Assembly: GCA_035463295.1 (NCBI GenBank)
Contig: DATHTK010000006.1
Location: forward strand, 1 to 20,073
From: DATHTK01 sp035463295
GTDB taxonomy: Bacteria; Actinomycetota; Rubrobacteria; Rubrobacterales; Rubrobacteraceae
Direction: 5' to 3'
DNA length: 20,073 bases
Shown here: positions 13,791 to 20,073 of the stretch, in pieces
Layout of the letters: every line of letters starts with the position of its first letter
Position numbering within the stretch: the first letter of the stretch is position 1
Notes under the pieces: model-generated
What the model saw: the letters and a program-made list of their open reading frames with translations, nothing else
Told to the model about the DNA's origin: nothing
Database searches by the model: none
Translations under genes and position numbers: made by a program

Positions 13791-14685
13791 TTTCAACGTT
13801 AGCTTGCATCAATCTCTTATTCGAGCCGAGACCGATGCCGGTAACGAGGACGACGCTGGAGAGGATGATCCCGAGCCCCGCGAGCGTCCCCGGCCCGAAC
13901 GGCTCATCCAGGAGGAGCACTCCGAAGATGAGGCCGAAGACCGGCACCAGGAGAGTGACGGTTACAGTGCTGGTCGGTCCGATGTTGGAGATCAGGCGGA
14001 AGTAGAGGAGGTAGGCGAGGGCCGTCGAGAGGAGGGCGAGCCCCAGCACGGAGAGGATTGCGGGCGCAGGCGGCCTCTCCGCCGGCGCGGTAGCCGCGGC
14101 CAGCGGGAGGAGGATCACCGCTCCCCCGGTGAGCTGCCCGATCGCCATCGCGAGGGGAGGGACACCCGAGAAGGTGCGCTTGACGTAGACGGCGCCCACC
14201 GCGTAGGAGAGGGAGGCGGCGAGCATCGCCCCGACCGCGAGGAGCACGACCCCGCTCACCTCGACGGGGTCCCACCCCACGAGCACCGCGACGCCGAAGA
14301 TCCCGAGCACTACTCCGAGGACCTTCCTGGCCGTCAGCGGGTCGCCCATCCACACCGCGGCCACCATCGCGGTGAACATCACGGTGGTCGAGTTCAGGAT
14401 CGCCGCGAGGGAGGCGGTCAGGTAGATCTCCGCGGCGGCTATGAGGGTGAACGGGATTGCTGCGTTGACCGTTCCGAGGAACAGGAACTGCTTCCAGCGG
14501 GCCCGCAGCCTCGGGCGTCGGACGACGATCGCGGCGCAGAGGACGAGGGTCGCCGCTGCGAGCCCCATCCGCAACTCCATGAGCACGAGAGGTCCCAGCG
14601 AGGGAACGGCGATGCGGATGAACAGAAACGAAGCGCCCCACAGCGCCCCGAGCGCCAGCAGAGCCGCGAGGTCCCTCGGGCTCAA
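13786..14685 (-). CDS. EamA/DMT-family transporter
   Basis: The 299-residue product is very hydrophobic, with about ten predicted helices arranged as two EamA repeats. It begins ALLALGALWGASFLFIRIAV, a typical EamA start with W-G-x-S-F, and the second repeat includes LLSTALAYLLYFRLISNIGP and VPVFGLIFGVLLLDEPFG. Family members export or import metabolites such as amino acids or nucleotides; the substrate is unknown. TTG 14685 is chosen because GGGAGGAA lies about 9 bases upstream and the first helix starts directly after it. It begins 30 bases after the ogt stop and is probably the last gene of the alkylation-repair group. Confidence 0.9.
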   Translation of the reverse strand: MSPRDLAALLALGALWGASFLFIRIAVPSLGPLVLMELRMGLAAATLVLCAAIVVRRPRLRARWKQFLFLGTVNAAIPFTLIAAAEIYLTASLAAILNSTTVMFTAMVAAVWMGDPLTARKVLGVVLGIFGVAVLVGWDPVEVSGVVLLAVGAMLAASLSYAVGAVYVKRTFSGVPPLAMAIGQLTGGAVILLPLAAATAPAERPPAPAILSVLGLALLSTALAYLLYFRLISNIGPTSTVTVTLLVPVFGLIFGVLLLDEPFGPGTLAGLGIILSSVVLVTGIGLGSNKRLMQANVES

Positions 14686-14715
14686 GCGCCGCGTTCCTCC
14701 CGCTCCCCGCCGGGG

Positions 14716-15231
14716 CTAGGTGTTCTCACCGAGCACCCGTGATTCGTGCTCCAGCAGGCGCTCCTTTATATGCAGGCCGCCGTTGAACCCGCCGAGCGTT
14801 CCGTCCGCGGAGATCACACGGTGGCACGGCACGACGAGCGGGAGTCTGTTCGTAGCGTTGGCCCTCCCGACCGCCCGCGCCGCCCCGGGCCGCCCGACCA
14901 GCGCCGCGATCTCACCGTAGGAGCGGGTCTCGCCGTACGGTATCTCGGTGAGCGCCCGCCACACGGCCTTCTGCCAGGCGGACCCGACCAGCGCGAGCGG
15001 CAACTCAAACTCGTACCTCGCACCGGCGCTGTATTCTTGAAGCTGCTCTCGGGCCGAAGCGGTCCGCGCGGGATCCCGCTCGGGGATATACCCCTCGCGC
15101 TCGAGCTCTCCTTCCGCCGTCAGCTCGTAGTCGTCTTGGGTGAAGTTGAGCCAGACCAGCGCGCCTCTCTCGTCGACCGCGAAGGCTAAAGGTCCGGCCG
15201 GCGATTCGATCTCGTCCACGTAAGCTCTCAC
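14716..15231 (-). CDS. ogt: Methylated-DNA--protein-cysteine methyltransferase
   Basis: This suicide enzyme removes methyl groups from O6-methylguanine (and O4-methylthymine) onto its own cysteine. The 171-residue product has the N-terminal small domain and the C-terminal DNA-binding domain with WQKAVWRALTEIPYGETRSY, the Arg-finger and recognition region GRPGAARAVGRANATN, the active-site PCHRV (C136) and the final GTLGGFNGGLHIKERLLEHE. The GTG at 15231 overlaps the stop codon of ada-alkA (GTGA, 4 bases), so the two are likely translationally coupled. Together they handle O-alkyl and N-alkyl base damage. Length and motifs are normal. Confidence 0.96.
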   Translation of the reverse strand: MRAYVDEIESPAGPLAFAVDERGALVWLNFTQDDYELTAEGELEREGYIPERDPARTASAREQLQEYSAGARYEFELPLALVGSAWQKAVWRALTEIPYGETRSYGEIAALVGRPGAARAVGRANATNRLPLVVPCHRVISADGTLGGFNGGLHIKERLLEHESRVLGENT

Positions 15232-16718
15232 GCAACCACCTCTCTCTTGGTTCTCGGTAGTTCATCTATCCCCGGCTCGTCTCCGAGGGAGGCCCACAGG
15301 TGCCGGACGGCGTACGCTCGCCAGGGTCGCCAGCGTCCGGCGAGCGCGGCGACGCCCGCCGGGTCCGTCGCGCAACCCAGTCGCCGGAGGGCGCGCCGTA
15401 CCCCGAGGTCCGTCGGGAGAAAAGCGTCCGGGTCGCCCAGGCCCCGCATGGCGACGTACAAGGCGGTCCAGGACCCGATCCCCTCTATAGCCAGGAGCCG
15501 TCTTTCGGCCTCCTCGCGGTCGGCGCCCGGGTCGAGCAGGATCTCACCCTCGGCGAGGGCGCGGGCCAGATCTCGCAGCGCCTTGCGCCGGGGGGCGGGC
15601 ACGGCAAGGGATTCTGCGCACTCCACGACGGCCGCCGGCTCGGGGAACAGGTGCGTGAGGCCGCCGGCGTCCTCTGTAAGCGCTTCGGGGAGGCGTTGGC
15701 CGCAACGCGATACCAGCCCGCCGACGAGGGCCGGAGACACGGAGTCCTGCTGGCCGAGGACCGCACGCACGGCGAGCTCGGCCCCGTCCACGCTCCCGGG
15801 GACGCGCATCCCCGGCGACCGGCGCACGAGGGGGCCGAGTATCGCATCTTCACCGAGCAATCCGGATACGGCCACAGGGTCCGCGTCGAGGTCGAGGAGT
15901 CGCCGGCACCGATGGACCGCGGCGCCGAGGTCCCGGAGGTCCTCCAGCCGGAGCGAGCACCGGACATGACCGTCGCTCAAAGAGATCCCGGCGACGGCCG
16001 CCCCATGCGGGAGGCGCAGGGTGCGGCGGAAGGTCCCACCCTCGAACTCCTCTACGCCGGGCACGGTCCGGGCGCCCAGAAACCCGAGCAGTCCACCGCC
16101 GTCGAACGGCGCCCGGAAGGGCAACCGCAAGGAGATCGAACCCGGCGCCGCCTCCTCCCGACGGGCACGCCGCAGCTCCGTAGGGGTTGCGCCAAAGACG
16201 GCGCGCACGGTGTCGTTGAACTGCCGGATGCTGGAGAAACCCGCGGCGAACGCGACCTCGGAGATGGGTAGTCCCGTCGTCTCGATGAGCAGGCGCGCGG
16301 TGTGGGCTCGCCGGGCCCGGGCCAGGGCCAGCGGTCCCGCACCGACCTCGACCGAGATCAAGCGGTTCAGGTGCCGCTCGGTGTAGCCAAGCCGGCGAGA
16401 GAGCCCACCAACGCCCTCCCGATCTACGACCCCGTCAGCGACGAGCCGCATGGCTCGCCCCACTACGTCCGCGCGGACGTTCCACTCGGGAGACCCCGGC
16501 GACGCATCGGGCCGGCAGCGCTTGCAAGCGCGAAACCCGCCCGACTGAGCCGCCGCTGCGGACGGGTAGAAGCGGACGTTCGCACGCTTCGGGGTCACCG
16601 CCGGACAGCTCGGTCGGCAGTAGATCCCGGTCGACGTCGCCGCAACGAAGAACCAGCCGTCGAAGCGGGCGTCGCGGCTCCGCACTGCCCGGTAACAGAG
16701 TTCGAAGTCCTCGATCAC
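15228..16718 (-). CDS. Ada-type sensor/AraC regulator fused to AlkA DNA-3-methyladenine glycosylase
   Basis: The 496-residue product joins three modules. Residues 1-75 are the Ada metal-binding domain, which repairs methylphosphotriesters and senses damage, with the four zinc cysteines C34, C38, C65 and C68 (GIYCRPSCPA, ACKRCRP). Residues about 80-185 are an AraC helix-turn-helix domain (GLSRRLGYTERHLNRLI, EVAFAAGFSSIRQFNDTVRA). Residues about 195-490 are AlkA, with the helix-hairpin-helix IEGIGSWTALYVAMRGLG and the catalytic-Asp region FLPTDLGVRRALRRLG. It can therefore sense methylation, activate transcription and excise N-alkylated bases. This fusion is known in actinobacteria. GTG 16718 is used because the Ada domain begins at once; the ribosome-binding site is weak. 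Its stop overlaps the ogt start. Confidence 0.95.
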   Translation of the reverse strand: MIEDFELCYRAVRSRDARFDGWFFVAATSTGIYCRPSCPAVTPKRANVRFYPSAAAAQSGGFRACKRCRPDASPGSPEWNVRADVVGRAMRLVADGVVDREGVGGLSRRLGYTERHLNRLISVEVGAGPLALARARRAHTARLLIETTGLPISEVAFAAGFSSIRQFNDTVRAVFGATPTELRRARREEAAPGSISLRLPFRAPFDGGGLLGFLGARTVPGVEEFEGGTFRRTLRLPHGAAVAGISLSDGHVRCSLRLEDLRDLGAAVHRCRRLLDLDADPVAVSGLLGEDAILGPLVRRSPGMRVPGSVDGAELAVRAVLGQQDSVSPALVGGLVSRCGQRLPEALTEDAGGLTHLFPEPAAVVECAESLAVPAPRRKALRDLARALAEGEILLDPGADREEAERRLLAIEGIGSWTALYVAMRGLGDPDAFLPTDLGVRRALRRLGCATDPAGVAALAGRWRPWRAYAVRHLWASLGDEPGIDELPRTKREVVA

Positions 16719-16787
16719 AGCCCGAATTGTCGCACCCCGGCGGGCCGTTTACTGGCGGGAATCGGACATTCAGGTGAGGTCATCGCT

Positions 16788-17102
16788 TCACGCGAGCCCC
16801 GAGCCCAGGGTCCTGAACAACAGGACGGCGCCGACGCCCACCACCATCGCGAGGGGCAGGCTGCCGGTCCGCAGAGCGACGAGCACGACCGCCAGCCCCG
16901 CCAGCGTCTCGGGAAGGCCGCTGGCGAGAACGGCCGGGGCTACGAGCGAGACGAGGATGGCCCCCGGTATGTAGCCCAGCCAGGCCTCCATCCGCTCGGA
17001 GAGGGTGAGCCGATTCGCCAGCCAGAGACCCCCGGCGCGCGTGACGTAGGTCGCGAGGGCCATCAGCAAGATCGTGAGCATTGCCTGAGGATCAATACCC
17101 AC
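16788..17102 (-). CDS. azlD: AzlD-family branched-chain amino acid exporter subunit
   Basis: The 104-residue product has about four transmembrane segments and the AzlD pattern: ILLMALATYVTRAGGLWLAN at the start (with T-Y-x-T-R), then WLGYIPGAILVSLVAPAVL and a C-terminal helix ending in LLFRTLG. AzlD is the small partner of AzlC in exporters of branched-chain amino acids and analogues. The GTG start overlaps the end of azlC by 11 bases. It is separated from ada-alkA by 69 bases. Confidence 0.9.
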   Translation of the reverse strand: MGIDPQAMLTILLMALATYVTRAGGLWLANRLTLSERMEAWLGYIPGAILVSLVAPAVLASGLPETLAGLAVVLVALRTGSLPLAMVVGVGAVLLFRTLGSGLA

Positions 17103-17850
17103 TACGCACCGCCCCCGCGATACTGCCCGCGAGACCGCCGAGCAGGATGTACCACTGCCCCGGCAACCAGGCGTCCGCCGCGACCGCCACGGCGGCGGCC
17201 GCCACCCAGGGCAGAAGGTCGGACTTCCCCCTCCACATCCCCACGAGCAGCGCGAGGAAGATGGCGGTGAAGGCGAAGTCGAGCCCCCAGCGCGAGGGTT
17301 CCTCGAGCGCGTCCCCGACCGTGCGCCCGATAAGGGTCGCGCTCGTCCACGAGACGACCATCGCGAGGCCGCCTCCGAGCAAGAACGCGGCGTCCCGCCT
17401 CCCCTTCGTGAACTCGTTCATCGCGAACGCCCAGTTCTCGTCGGCCATAAAGTAGACCGAGCCGTAGGCTTTGAGGCGCGGCAGCTTCGAGAACCACGGG
17501 CTCAGGGCCGCGCCCATCAGCAGGTGTCGCAACCCGATGATGAGCGTGGTGAGGACGATTGTCGCGACCGGCAGCGGAGCCGTCCAGAGCCCCAGCACTA
17601 CGAACTGGGCGGCCCCGGAGAAGACCAGGGCGCTCATCAACACGGTCTCGGCGGCCCCGATCCCGGCCTGGCGCGCCAGCACCCCGAAGACCAGGCCGAT
17701 CGCGAACCCGCTCACCGCGATGGGGGCGCAACGCCTCGCCCCTTCGAGCGCCCCGTAGAGGCTGAAGCTCACCTCGGGGTGATCTCTCTTCGTACCCTCG
17801 CCCGCCCGAGGATCCGTCACCACCACCGGCCGTACCCGATCGCTAGCCAC
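17092..17850 (-). CDS. azlC: AzlC-family branched-chain amino acid exporter subunit
   Basis: The product has the AzlC pattern: GALEGARRCAPIAVSGFAIG, MSALVFSGAAQFVVLGLW, LRHLLMGAALSPWF, YFMADENWAFAMNEF and a hydrophobic C-terminal half. With AzlD it forms an exporter for branched-chain amino acids. GTG 17850 overlaps the stop of the upstream GNAT gene by 8 bases and gives 252 residues with a hydrophilic leader. GTG 17772, directly before the first conserved segment, would give 226 residues. Neither has a strong ribosome-binding site, so the start is open. The three overlapping genes GNAT-azlC-azlD suggest one operon. Confidence 0.9.
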   Translation of the reverse strand: MASDRVRPVVVTDPRAGEGTKRDHPEVSFSLYGALEGARRCAPIAVSGFAIGLVFGVLARQAGIGAAETVLMSALVFSGAAQFVVLGLWTAPLPVATIVLTTLIIGLRHLLMGAALSPWFSKLPRLKAYGSVYFMADENWAFAMNEFTKGRRDAAFLLGGGLAMVVSWTSATLIGRTVGDALEEPSRWGLDFAFTAIFLALLVGMWRGKSDLLPWVAAAAVAVAADAWLPGQWYILLGGLAGSIAGAVRSGY

Positions 17851-18436
17851 GGAACGCCCGGGAGAACGGCATGAAGAGCGTTCCGGCGGCGGCGACAAGG
17901 TCCCGAAGCCGCCCACGTACGGAACGCGGCCCGCGAACCTCCCGGTCCCGGACAGCGTCCGACCTCCACTCACCGCCGCGTCGCCGGTAGCCGACCTCCT
18001 TCGGGTAGTCCCCACGCGGCAAGGCCCACGCCCGGATCTCCCTCATCCCCCTCTCGAGCGCCAGCTCCCGTATCCGGCCATACAACGCCACGGCCAGCGG
18101 GCGCTCCTCGACCCCCGGATCGGCGACGAACAACCCCAGCACGAGCCGTCCGGGCTCCGTGCGGTAACGTAGCGCCGCCACGACCTCACCGCCTAGCTCC
18201 GCAACCACGTACCGCTCCTCGAAAGCGACCCAACGCGGCATCCCGTTTAGCTCGAGCAGGTCAGCGATCCTGGTCCCATCCTCTACCAGACCCCAGCGCA
18301 CCTCGACGCCATCCAGCCCCAACTCCCGCCTCCTGCGAGCCTCCCCCAACTCCCGCGCCAGCCGCTCCCGCTCGGCCTCCCGAACGAGCTCAAGATGGCG
18401 CTCCTTCCATCCCCCGAAGTCCGTCCAGTAGCTCAT
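17843..18436 (-). CDS. GNAT-like acetyltransferase, substrate unknown
   Basis: The product of about 197 residues has a charged N-terminal helix rich in Arg and Glu (ERHLELVREAERERLARELG). A GNAT-like core follows: VRWGLVEDGTRIADLLEL, a strand pair VAFEERYVVAELGGEVVAAL, and RLVLGLFVADPGVEERPLA in the acetyl-CoA region, then ALYGRIRELALERGMREI. The acetyl-CoA loop is not the classic R/Q-x2-G-x-G/A, so the exact activity is uncertain. ATG 18436 is preferred because ACGGAGG lies about 7 bases upstream. ATG 18457 is also in frame but sits at the expected transcription start. It is the first gene of the minus-strand run, divergent from gntR. Confidence 0.7.
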   Translation of the reverse strand: MSYWTDFGGWKERHLELVREAERERLARELGEARRRRELGLDGVEVRWGLVEDGTRIADLLELNGMPRWVAFEERYVVAELGGEVVAALRYRTEPGRLVLGLFVADPGVEERPLAVALYGRIRELALERGMREIRAWALPRGDYPKEVGYRRRGGEWRSDAVRDREVRGPRSVRGRLRDLVAAAGTLFMPFSRAFRG

Positions 18437-18460
18437 CGACGCCTCCGTTCCATCCATTAC

Positions 18461-18526
18461 GCTATAATCGGCCTAACAACTTAGGACAATTATAGATGGC
18501 ATACTGTCATAGGACAATAGGATAAT
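18461..18526. promoter_or_regulatory. Divergent promoter/operator region with three TAGGA(C/T)AAT repeats
   Basis: The 9-mer TAGGACAAT occurs at 18482-18490 and 18510-18518 on the plus strand. A one-mismatch copy, TAGGATAAT, overlaps the second at 18518-18526. CCTAA-caac-TTAGG (18472-18485) adds an inverted repeat. For the GNAT gene (minus) TTGTCC (18484-18489) and TATAGC (18461-18466) have a 17-base spacer, and the first 9-mer covers this -35 box. For gntR (plus) GATAAT (18521-18526) lies 4 bases before the ATG, within the third repeat. A regulator bound here, most simply the GntR protein itself, would block both promoters. Confidence 0.55.
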
Positions 18527-18529
18527 CTG

Positions 18530-19507
18530 ATGGAGTTACAGATAGACCAGAAGAGCCACGTACCGGTACACGTACAGTTAGAGGAGCAGATCAAGCACCT
18601 CATTCTGGCGGGTCGTTTCGAGGTAGGGAGTCGGTTGCCGAGCATAAGGGCTCTTGCGGGGTTCTTGCGGATCAACCGCAACACGGTAGCGCGGGTGATG
18701 GCGGATCTGGAGCGTGCGGGGTACGTCGAGAGCCGGAGGGGGAGCGGGATCTACGTTCTGGAGCCGCCGGTGGACGCTGAGGATCTCGAGCGTCGGGAGG
18801 TTCTCGAGCGGGTGATGGATCTGGCGGCGGCTCGGGGTGTGCGGGTGGAGGAGTTGGCGTACGCGCTGTTGGCCCGGGCGGGAGCGGAGCCACGCGAGAA
18901 GTCACGCATCCTCTTCGTCGAGTGCACCCGAGCGGAGCTCGACCAGTTCTCCGCCGAGATCGAGCGGCAACTCCCGGTCGAGGTGGATAGGGTGCTGCTC
19001 GAGGATCTCGCCTCGAAGGTGGCGGCCGAGGAGAAGCCGCCGTGGCGGATGGCGGTCACCACCTTCTTCCACGTACACGAGGTGCAGGAGATCATGGACC
19101 CGCGCGGGGTAGAGACCGTGGCGCTTCTGGCCGAGGCGAACCTGGAGAGCCTGCGGCGCCTGACGGAGCTCCCCGCAGATACCCCCGTCGGGGTGGTCGG
19201 CTGGGGTCGGACGTGCATGGAGAACCTCTCGCGCTCCATCGAGGGTGCCGGCCTCGACCACCTGCGCTTCGTACAGGTCTACGTGGACGAGGATTCGCAA
19301 GATGACGTCCGGACCGCCCTCGAAGGGGTTCGAGCCGCGGTGTGCGCCACCCTTACGGCGAAGAAGCTGCGCGAGCTCGGCATCCCCGAAGAACTGGAGA
19401 TCATCGAGGAGGACCGTACCCTCGACAAGGGTGGCGTCGAGATGCTCGGCCGCATGCTGCGGGCGCTTCCGGTAACCGGAGGGGAGAAGGAAGAACCCTC
19501 GCCCTGA
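18530..19507 (+). CDS. GntR-family transcriptional regulator with an unassigned C-terminal ligand domain
   Basis: The 325-residue product has an N-terminal GntR winged helix (residues about 8-80: HVQLEEQIKHLILAGRFEVG, LPSIRALAGFLRINRNTVAR, LERAGYVESRRGSGIYVLEP), closest in style to the YtrA type. From about residue 125 comes a larger domain (ILFVECTRAELDQFSAEIER, MAVTTFFHVHEVQEIM, VGVVGWGRTCMENLSRSI) with alternating strands and helices, resembling a periplasmic-binding or LacI-like sensor fold. It lacks the aminotransferase domain of MocR proteins. The ATG has no ribosome-binding site and follows a -10-like GATAAT closely, suggesting a leaderless mRNA. Codons 3 and 17 are TTA. It is transcribed away from GNAT-azlCD and may regulate them; the ligand is unknown. 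Confidence 0.88.
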   Translation: MELQIDQKSHVPVHVQLEEQIKHLILAGRFEVGSRLPSIRALAGFLRINRNTVARVMADLERAGYVESRRGSGIYVLEPPVDAEDLERREVLERVMDLAAARGVRVEELAYALLARAGAEPREKSRILFVECTRAELDQFSAEIERQLPVEVDRVLLEDLASKVAAEEKPPWRMAVTTFFHVHEVQEIMDPRGVETVALLAEANLESLRRLTELPADTPVGVVGWGRTCMENLSRSIEGAGLDHLRFVQVYVDEDSQDDVRTALEGVRAAVCATLTAKKLRELGIPEELEIIEEDRTLDKGGVEMLGRMLRALPVTGGEKEEPSP

Positions 19508-19553
19508 GGCAGTCCACCGTTCTCCTCGGAAACAGCGATCGCCGCACGCGAAA

Positions 19554-19581
19554 GAGGCGGGCCCCCGAAGGGACCCGCCTC
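19554..19581. terminator. Bidirectional terminator hairpin between gntR and the LPXTG gene
   Basis: GAGGCGGG-c-CCC, loop CGAA, GGG-a-CCCGCCTC forms a 12-position stem with one mismatch between two convergent genes. On the minus strand it is followed by TTTC. It shares the CGAA loop and single-mismatch design with the hairpin after moaA. Confidence 0.75.
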
Positions 19582-19607
19582 CAAAGCCTGTTCGGTCTAG
19601 TTACTGC

Positions 19608-20072
19608 TTAGCGAACGATCCTGCGAGCCAGAAGACCACCGGCCACGAGCAGGGCGCCAGCACCGAGCGCGAGCAGCGAAGCGCCACCCGTCTCGGGAAG
19701 CGCGCCACCAGCGGCGGCAGCGGACCCACCAGCGGCGGCGCCACCAGCGGCGGCGCCAGCGGCAGCAGCGGCAGAAGCGCTAGCAGCGGCAGCAGCGGTG
19801 CCGTCATCGCCCTCGACGGTGATGTCTCCACCAGCAGCTACACCCTCGAGACAGGCGTTGACCTGCTCCTGGGTGATGTTGAGCTCCTGCGCGATAGCAG
19901 CGGCGCTAGCGACGTCGCCAGCGTCGGCGTCGCCATACTGACCCTGAGCAGCGGCAGCAGCCTGTACCTGCGAACAGTCGACGTACTGGACGTCGACGTC
20001 GCCGCCAACGGCCTGGGCGAACGCCGGAGCGGCCGCAGCCAGCACCATGGCCAGCATCGCTGCCAGCAACAT
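19608..20072 (-). CDS. LPXTG-type cell-wall-anchored Ala-rich protein (N-terminus may extend beyond window)
   Basis: The 154 visible residues start with a hydrophobic signal-peptide core (LLAAMLAMVLAAAAPAFAQA). A roughly 60-residue segment with two cysteines follows (VDVQYVDCSQVQAAAAA, ELNITQEQVNACLEGVA), then an Ala/Gly low-complexity linker. The C-terminal sorting signal is LPETG at 125-129, a hydrophobic helix (SLLALGAGALLVAGGLLA) and a basic tail RRIVR. A sortase would cut at LPETG and attach the protein to the wall. The ATG at 20072 is only one base from the window edge and lacks the usual basic residues before the signal core, so the real start is probably outside. The repeat-like codons of the linker (about 19700-19800) are simple-sequence DNA. 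Function unknown; possibly a surface-layer or structural protein. Confidence 0.85.
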   Translation of the reverse strand: MLLAAMLAMVLAAAAPAFAQAVGGDVDVQYVDCSQVQAAAAAQGQYGDADAGDVASAAAIAQELNITQEQVNACLEGVAAGGDITVEGDDGTAAAAASASAAAAAGAAAGGAAAGGSAAAAGGALPETGGASLLALGAGALLVAGGLLARRIVR

Positions 20073-20073
20073 T

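Noticed and set aside
13804..14742. Plus-strand open frame of 312 codons opposite the EamA transporter
   Set aside because: Highly charged low-complexity product expected from antisense of a hydrophobic gene.
19700..19800. Repeat array resembling CRISPR or a tandem satellite
   Set aside because: It is coding GCN-repeat DNA for Ala/Gly, with no spacer structure.
19600..19831. Leu/Pro-rich frame overlapping the LPXTG linker
   Set aside because: Out-of-frame reading of the Ala/Gly simple-sequence linker.

Overview
The window looks like chromosomal DNA of a high-GC actinobacterium. The nearest guess is a Rubrobacter-like, deep-branching lineage. Reasons: GC-rich coding sequence that still uses the Ile codon ATA freely, many GTG and TTG starts, the actinobacterial neighbourhood eno / ftsB-like / DUF501, a fused Ada-AlkA repair protein and an LPXTG surface protein. 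The genus is an inference; no 16S or database comparison was possible. No intact mobile element, CRISPR array or rRNA was seen.

Layout. (1) 1-610: N-terminal part of an Mrp/Mnh antiporter A subunit on the minus strand, running off the window. (2) 735-1856: moaA on the plus strand, followed by two hairpins. (3) 1857-2207: a small secreted Asp-rich protein. (4) 2248-4782: a belt of damaged genes. It holds a MarR regulator with an internal stop, an mnhG without a start codon, a frameshifted PD-(D/E)XK nuclease fragment and a frameshifted unknown gene, with one intact cupin gene among them. (5) 5088-5161: a tRNA with anticodon UAA but a 5-nt variable loop. (6) 5187-8706: a minus-strand cluster eno-pyk-ftsB-like-DUF501, read from high to low coordinate. 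(7) 8944-13208: a parvulin-type lipoprotein foldase and the transcription-repair coupling factor Mfd, both minus strand. (8) 13350-13760: a hotdog thioesterase on the plus strand, convergent with the next block. (9) 13786-18436: a six-gene minus-strand run of GNAT, azlC, azlD, ada-alkA, ogt and an EamA transporter. Several of these genes overlap by a few bases. (10) 18530-19507: a GntR regulator divergent from that run, with a repeated 9-mer between them. (11) 19608-20072: an LPXTG-anchored Ala-rich protein at the right edge.

Functional themes. Enolase and pyruvate kinase catalyse successive glycolytic steps and sit back to back, just upstream of a division protein. Alkylation repair is concentrated in the Ada-AlkA fusion overlapping Ogt, and transcription-coupled repair is represented by Mfd. 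AzlCD is a branched-chain amino acid exporter pair. The most unusual items are the short-arm tRNA(UAA), the TTA codons seen in mfd, the foldase gene and gntR in an otherwise GC-rich background, the direct-repeat operator candidate at the gntR/GNAT promoter, and the belt of decayed genes beside the tRNA.
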